A stretch of 64,000 nucleotides of DNA. It comes from Diadema setosum. Lineage: Eukaryota; Echinodermata; Echinoidea; Diadematoida; Diadematidae. Position numbers and translations under genes: made by a program. This document shows positions 48,501-56,183 of this stretch, piece by piece; position 1 is the stretch's first letter; every line of letters begins with the position of its first letter. Below the pieces are notes generated by a model. It was given only the letters and a program-made list of their open reading frames with translations, was not told the origin of the DNA and did no database searches. The stretch is from the NCBI GenBank assembly GCA_033980235.1, contig CM067064.1, positions 33,511,497 to 33,575,496 of the forward strand, read 5' to 3'.

Positions 48501-51500
48501 CTGGCTGGAATGCTTCCCAGGGAGTAGAGAGTGAGCACGATTAGTGCTGATGGGAAGTAATGTATCCAGTGACCGGGGTAATGATAACCTTTACAGCGTA
48601 TTGAGATACTTAACAAGTGTGAAATGCTCGATATATAAAAAAAAAATAGCTATTACTATTACCATGTGCACCTCTCTTTGTTGTTGATATTCTATACGAT
48701 GTAACTATCCCTGTTTTTTGTAGGATTCAAGTACAGTAGTAACAAGTTTTTCACAATGGTGTGTAATACAACGTTTATATTGATTTATTTGTTCTGTTTC
48801 CAGGAAGAATAGGAAACAACAAAACAACAAAACATTAAAGGACACAAAACAAAGTGACAAACACAGCAACAAATACTTTTTGATGAGCTGTATGAAATAA
48901 TGATTTCCATCGCAATGGAAGATTTAAAAAAAAAGAAAATTTCTTCTCTCTTCCCTTCTCTCTTACTCTTTCCCTTTTTGGTATATGATTTTTTTTAAAG
49001 CATTTTCTTTCTTGTAACCCCCCCACTTTGTCATCTAACTCTGTTTCCAGCTGCGGGACTTGCCGCCATCGTTCTGTGACCTAGCAAATCTTCAGACGCT
49101 GGACCTTGTGCAGAATCTCCTGGGGGAGTTTCCCGCATGTCTCAACAGGCTGACCAACCTTGTGAGAGTCGCCCTGGACGATGTGAGTGGGTGAATCCTA
49201 CAGATACGTAAACCAGTGACTGTGGTGAAGTGACAATACAGATTGGTGTGAGTGGAAAGTTAGGCATGTTGTGTATTTGAGGTATCAGAATGCCACAATG
49301 CAAATTGCATGGATCAGAGTTTGGGGGGGGGGGGAGGAGGGGGGGGGGGGGAGGAGGGGGGGGGGCTGCTGACTACAAACATTTTAATAGGAAAAAAAGA
49401 ACCATTGATCAAAATTACATATGAGCAAAAATGTGATTAAAAAAAACAACAACAAAAAAACCACAACTACAACAAAGTTCCTAGTGCTCTCATTCTTTAA
49501 TTCCTCTGAAATTTGTCCCATGACCTCAGATCATTTTGGATATTCTGTTTAAAGATTGAGTGTGTTCTACTCAGCACCTCTGGCATTCCTCTCAAGAATA
49601 TTTGTCACAATATCATGTTAAAGAATAGGCAGTCTCATGTTTTGAAACTGCAATGTATTTCGAAATGAGAAATTTTATGACAACCAGCTCAAAGTGGTAT
49701 ACCAGTGATGGCTCACTGAATTGGGGAATGCTACCCAAATATAATGAATTGAGTGAATGCTATAAAAAAAAAAAGTATAAAAAGAATTCAGCATATTTTC
49801 TTTTTTTTTTTTTAGTAAATTGAAAGAACACTTGCTTCTTCTAGGAACCAAGGGGAATTATATCACCCTGAACATGTGTCAGTAACAAGTACTTTATAAA
49901 CTAGAAAAGCACTCTGAGAGCGCAGACCTCAGCCAAACAACTACTTTCCACTGTGATTTTGCTCTTCCATAGAGAGATCAGTGATTTCCACCCACTGAAA
50001 AATTGCCGATTTACCAATACAGAAGCCTTTGTTACGTCATAAACCCTCAGATGCGTGGCGCGCCTCGCCCCAGCAGAAACTAGAGCACGCACTTTAGTGC
50101 GCGCATGAAAACCTCAAATTCGCGCAGGCTGAACTCCAAAGTTCATTGAGCCTATCTGCCAAAATATCAAAAATCCTTCATAAATTCCCCCAAACTTCTC
50201 GGATCACTACCAAAAGTTAATCGTTAGTTACTTGTGTCGTTCTCAACCTTTCCTGCAAGTTTCATCCAAATCCGTTAACTACTTTTTGAGTTATTTTGCA
50301 CAAGGACAAACAAACTAACAGACACACAAACACACAAACCAATGGTAACGAAAACATAACCTCCCTTGGCGGAGGTAGTAATGACATTTTGTGGAAGTCT
50401 CTTGTTGTCCTACTGTGACATCATGAACTGTCGTAGTCATCACATCTCGTCATGATGGCACCAAAAACTCTAAAAATGCATAATTATTGAATGGATTGTC
50501 TGATTTTCCTTAAACTTTCACAGGTGTGTTTTACTAATATTCCTGCATTCATTCACTCCATATGTGTATATTTGGGTGTCATTCCCCTTTAACCCATTGA
50601 GGACGGGCTTATTTTGCTACAAAAAAGACACATTTCCCAGTAACACTCGCCTGAGTATAAACTCAGGACTCGTCCTCAACAGGTTAATAATGGTCTGTTC
50701 CATTCAAGACAGATGCCTCAATCAGTGCATGTTCCTACTGGCAATGAATGGGCTAAGCTCACAGGTTTTGATCTTTTACTCACTTCCAGAACAACTTTGA
50801 ACTGGACATCCCGGAGGTGTATCAGCTGGACAGCCGAGCCAAATACCCCGAGGATGGCATCCACAAATTTGTCCGGACAACGGTTTCTTACTCCGAGGAG
50901 GAGGGTAATCAACTGGTCAGTTTTAGTGTGTTTTGACTGGACACCACATATTACCTCGCATCACTGTGAATTTTTGTCACCAGTAGTACCTTGAGTTATA
51001 TACATGAAATTCCTTTGTGAAAAAAACTGTTCGCCTGTACCTCGGGAAAGTTCCGAAATAGCGGGATAATTAATGCGAACTAGCGCGCTATTTGATAATG
51101 TTCGGGCTGATATGAATAGGAAATGAAATAGCGCGCTAATATGCGATCGCGAAAAATATCTCGAGCTTGGATTTTTATTGGGCTGACATTTTAGAGTACA
51201 TTATGTATTTATTGTTGTGTGAAAATTATTTGCTACAGAATGGTCTCATATTCAAGTAATGTGCAGTTCAATGTTTCCATGTTAGCATGCCTGTACAGTG
51301 ATGGGGCGATCATTAACGGGTCAATAGGCGTTTTCACATCAGTTCGATGTTTCGAAATAGCGCGCTATTTTCTGACTTGGGAAATTAACCCAATCACGAA
51401 ATAGCGCGCTATTTGATAATGTGAATACAAATTAGCGCGCTATTTGATAATGTGAATACAAATTAGCGCGCTAATTGATCGAGAAAATTTCTCGAGTCCA

Positions 51501-54500
51501 ACTCGGGGAAATTCCGAAATAGCGGGATAATTAATGCGAACTAGCACGCTATTTGATAATGTTTGGGCTGATGTGAATAGGAAATGAAATAGCGCGCTAA
51601 TATGCGATCGCGAAAAATATCTCGAGCTTGGATTTTTATTGGGCTGACGTGAAAACGCCTATTAACGATCGCCCCGACACTGTACAGGCATGCTAACCTG
51701 GAAACATTGAACTGCACATTACTTGTATATGAGACCATTCTGAAGCGAATGATTTTCACACAACAATAGATATATAATGTACTCTTAAATGAATTCCACA
51801 AGGATTGGAACAACCATTCCCCAGCATTCCCACTGATCAGTTACTAGCCATCCCCTTTAAGCTGTGCCCCTTCTATCTGTGTTATTCATGGTATTGCTGA
51901 TACGTTTTGCTGTACATTGTAAAGGCAATGAAGAAAAAAAAAACAACTTAGTTGACAACTGATGTTTATGTATAGCACCAACAATGTATGTATGTACATG
52001 CATGTGCATGTACAATGATAATGCAGAAACCAATAAAATCAAATCATATCAAATCAAAATTTACTAAAATCAACCTTGCTTAATTAAGTCAACCTCGCAT
52101 GAGGCGAATGATCACCTATAAAGTTGAAGGTCTTTTCAAGTCCTATTTATTGATTTCATCCCTCATTGGTCAAATTTTCTCTAAGTCAAAGCTATTTCTT
52201 AGTCTGAATAGATTCAACATAGACAAGGTTGACTGTACTACAATTGTACCTAAACTGTGTCTACTGAGCAGTGGGATACAAGGTCATGCAGGGTAAAGCA
52301 AGGGAACATGCAAAGTGCGGTGAACCAGGAAGATGCGCATTTATAAGGTCACAGATGTAGGCTGTGTGCGCACTACGTCATGAGGAGGTACATGTGTAAT
52401 CAGTCAAGATAGAGCTAACCAGGCAGGGACACAAAATTTACACAGGGCAGTACAGTGTAGTGTAGTTTGATGCAGCTGCTGTGTTGTGATGATCAGTTAA
52501 ATAAGGCATGAAATCTCCTGGTAATAAGAATTCAAGACTTCCGGCACAGTGCAAATTTCTTTACCTGCTCTGTTTCTACGAAAAAATCTTCCCTGTCATT
52601 ACCTCACATTGACCACCTAAAAAGGTGGATAACAGATCACCTCAAATCACCCACTATTCAATGTGTTTTTACTGTGCAAAAAAAAATCATGCATTACCTG
52701 CATAACTTCGCATTGCCTCATATTATCGTTCCGTAGAAACACACACTTTATCAGAGGATAGCAAAGCTCATTAATTCAGACGATGTAATTTCACACCTGA
52801 GTCATTCACTCCCTCAACAGTATGAAATCGTACACTGTCACGCAAAACACAAATCAGGAAGTACATTTATTGATGGGTAGTTATGTGTAGCATTTAATTA
52901 CATGTACCTTATGGGAGCTGATAGGAAGAGAATACATCCGTTTAAACACTACTATGTCTTAAAGGTAAAATGCCACTGCTTGTCAAAGTTGACTTATATC
53001 AGGGCTTGGACTGTAGCGATGGGGCGAGGCCACTAAAAATTTGTGTCAGACCACCAAATTTATCTTTTCATGGCCCGATCGGGCAACTGTAAGATTCAAA
53101 ATGAATTGTTATGTCTTTCATTAATTTTGGGTCAATGCATTTCTTTTTCGGGCCTCCAAAATTTAAGATTTGAAGATTTTAGAGACCCTAATGGGCCACC
53201 AGAAAAAAAAAAAAAAGAAGAAAACAAGTTGTCCCATTTGTCACAACATCACCCATCATAAAAGTGGTCCTAATAGAAGGTGTGTCCCACCTTCTATTAG
53301 AACCACTTTGTTTAGCTGTGTTTATGAATATTTCACAAATTTCAAAACCCTTTTTTTTTCTGCTCGAATGAACTTTGAATTTCTGTTAGCATTGTATGCT
53401 CTTTAATATTTCATATTAGTAGTTTCTAACTTATGACACAAAAAGTTAAAACCTGAATCCTCACCTCAACCAGAACTATACTATCCCTTTAATGCTGTAA
53501 AAGATATTATTTACAGGCTCAACATACAAGCACAATGGCGTGGAATCAAATTGCTGTCAGATTTTACTGACTATTGTCCCTTCTTCCTGGATAGCATTGC
53601 TGGCCTGCCTTCATGATGGTTTTGACCTCAGATGACCTCAGATTGTAGCCTTTCTATCAGGGACTTCCTCTTTCTCCGCAGACAAATTCTTTGGTCCTGG
53701 CACTGAAGAAAGGAGACTCCATCTGGAAGTCCCACGTGGCACTGGAGGAGGACGAAATGAGATCTAGTGAGGGACCGAGGGATGGAGGTAAGTTTTTCAT
53801 CTCTTTTCGTCTGTCGCCAAAGTTCTTTGTTCTCTTCTTTTGCCGAAATTCCCATCTCCTGAAAAGAGAGGGAACAAAAAAATGTTCTTTGTTACCAATT
53901 TCACACTCTGACCTTTTCGACATGTTGCAGGGTGAGCATATTTTGGGTTGTTCTTTTCCATTTTTTAAAATATATTGTTATTGTGTGCAAGCTATTATTA
54001 TCAAAGAGTGGGAGAAGCAGAGTCCCATTCTGTGCTTCACGGAAATCTTTTCTTCTCTTCTTCTTTAACTTTTCTTAGATTTTACTTTATTTATGTAATT
54101 ACCGTGTATGTTAGGGTGCGTTTATCAACTCTTTTTCTCAGCAGAAACAGGTTTTCCAAATGGCTTTCAAGGAATTTTTACGGGTTGATAAATGCAAAGC
54201 TGTTTTGATTATGGGGTTCGGAAAGCCTTTTCGAAAGCCGCAAATTTGTGCTTTCAGAAACAGGTTTCCAGAAACCTGTTTCTAGAAGCCCTTTGAAGCA
54301 AGATAAACGCAAAGCTGTTTTGAAACGGCTTTGTACTGCGGTTACAGTATATGACCCCTTCTCCTCTAAGTCAAATTGCGCAATGCAGCTGCGAAGTGAC
54401 AAGGCCAGTTTTCGTGTTCGTGATGAGTTGATAAATGCAACTGTTTTGGAAGCCGTATCTAAAGGGCTTTGGAAACGGCTTTTGAAAGCCGTTTCAAACG

Positions 54501-56116
54501 GGGGAAAGATGATGAACGCAGCCTCAGATGTATTGGCAGTTTTGACCTCTTAGGTACGTACATGTATAATAATTTTTGCAGGGTAATGTATTGTATTTTG
54601 TGTAATTTTTGTTGGTATATCTTCTATTTTGTTACAATTACCTCCACCAAGGAAGGAGGTTATGTTTTCATTGGCATTGGTTTGTTTGTTTGTTTGTCTG
54701 TTCGCAAAATAACTCAAAAAGTTTTGAACGGATTGATCTTAATGAAACTTGCAGGAAAAGTTGATAATGACTCAAGAAACAGATCATTAAATTTTGCACG
54801 TGATCCAGTTTTGTATATAGTGCATTGAAATCATTTTCAAGTCTAAAATGTGCTGTATTAGATGTATCTATTGTTAATGTTGTATTAGATGTATCTATTG
54901 TTAATGTTACTATTTTCACTTTGCACACATTCTCAGGGAGTGACAGGGAAGGCAGCGAGTTGTGCAGTGACGGGAGAGCAAGCCCGAGCGTGGAGTGGGA
55001 CAGTGTGCAGAGTTCAAAGGTCGGGGACCAGCAAGCAGAGCTGGAGAACTGGGACATGGAGCTGGAGGAAGACTGCCATCCTTTCAGTAAGTCTGTGTGT
55101 ATGTTTATGTGTTTGTGCATATTATGTACAGTGTATAATGTGTGTGTGTCTGTGTGGTGTGTGCATGTTTTTGAGTGTGTGTCTGTGTGTGTCTGTGTGT
55201 GCAAGGCTTTCCTACTATACTGTGCACTTTCTGTTACAGTGTTACAGAACTCCATTATTATGCAGGTCCCATTCCTTTTACACTAGCAGCACCCGTGGAA
55301 ATCCATGGGTTGCCATTGACATTTGCCCTGCATATCTCCCCCTCACCATTCACCCTCAGTCTCCCCGCCCGTTGAAAAAAAAAAAAAATACATGAGCCCT
55401 TTCTGGCCCCCACACACACACATCTTATCTCTTCATTAAAAAGCTGAATAGTGGCGTATGTCATGAATAATATTTCTTTTACCACGTCTTCATTGAAAAC
55501 AAAGACAAAAAATCCCACCCAACGACAATCTCATCTAAGTGGGTTGTCATCCATTCCTAATGTTGGTAGACTTGACTCGTGGATCATTACACACACATAC
55601 TGTTCACACATATTCACGCACACACACACTGACACCTTTTCGATTCATTGAAAAGATGCAAATTGGTTTATATATCATCATTTGTATTGATTCCTTTTCC
55701 CACGTTTTTATTTGAAAAGCAATTTACTGAGGTTCTCTACCCATCTGTGCATGCCCCTTGAACCCAACAACAATCCCATCTATTGTTGGTCATTCCTGAA
55801 ATGCATTTGATGGATCATTCATGGTTTTTCCTCCCTCTCTCTCTCTCTCTCTCTCTCTTCTTTCTGATGTTCTTTCATTTCCACTCGAGAACATAATGCG
55901 TCTGTATAGACAAAATCAGACCTTTCATAGAATTACCCGTTCATGTGACTCGAACTTTTGTTGTAATTGTTTTCCTTCATTTTTTATATTGTATATATTT
56001 CGTATTTGTTTTCACAACTGAAATTTTGAGATTTGCGTTTGCCTTTTTTTTCTTTAGAATTGTCATTGAACAATCATACCTTAACCATTCCACTGCTCAG
56101 TTGTACAGGATATAAA

Positions 56117-56183
<67 letters not shown>

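Noticed and set aside
54668..55255. 195-codon minus-strand open frame
   Set aside because: Covers LRR exon 6 in antisense and a GT-rich tract; contains no recognisable domain.
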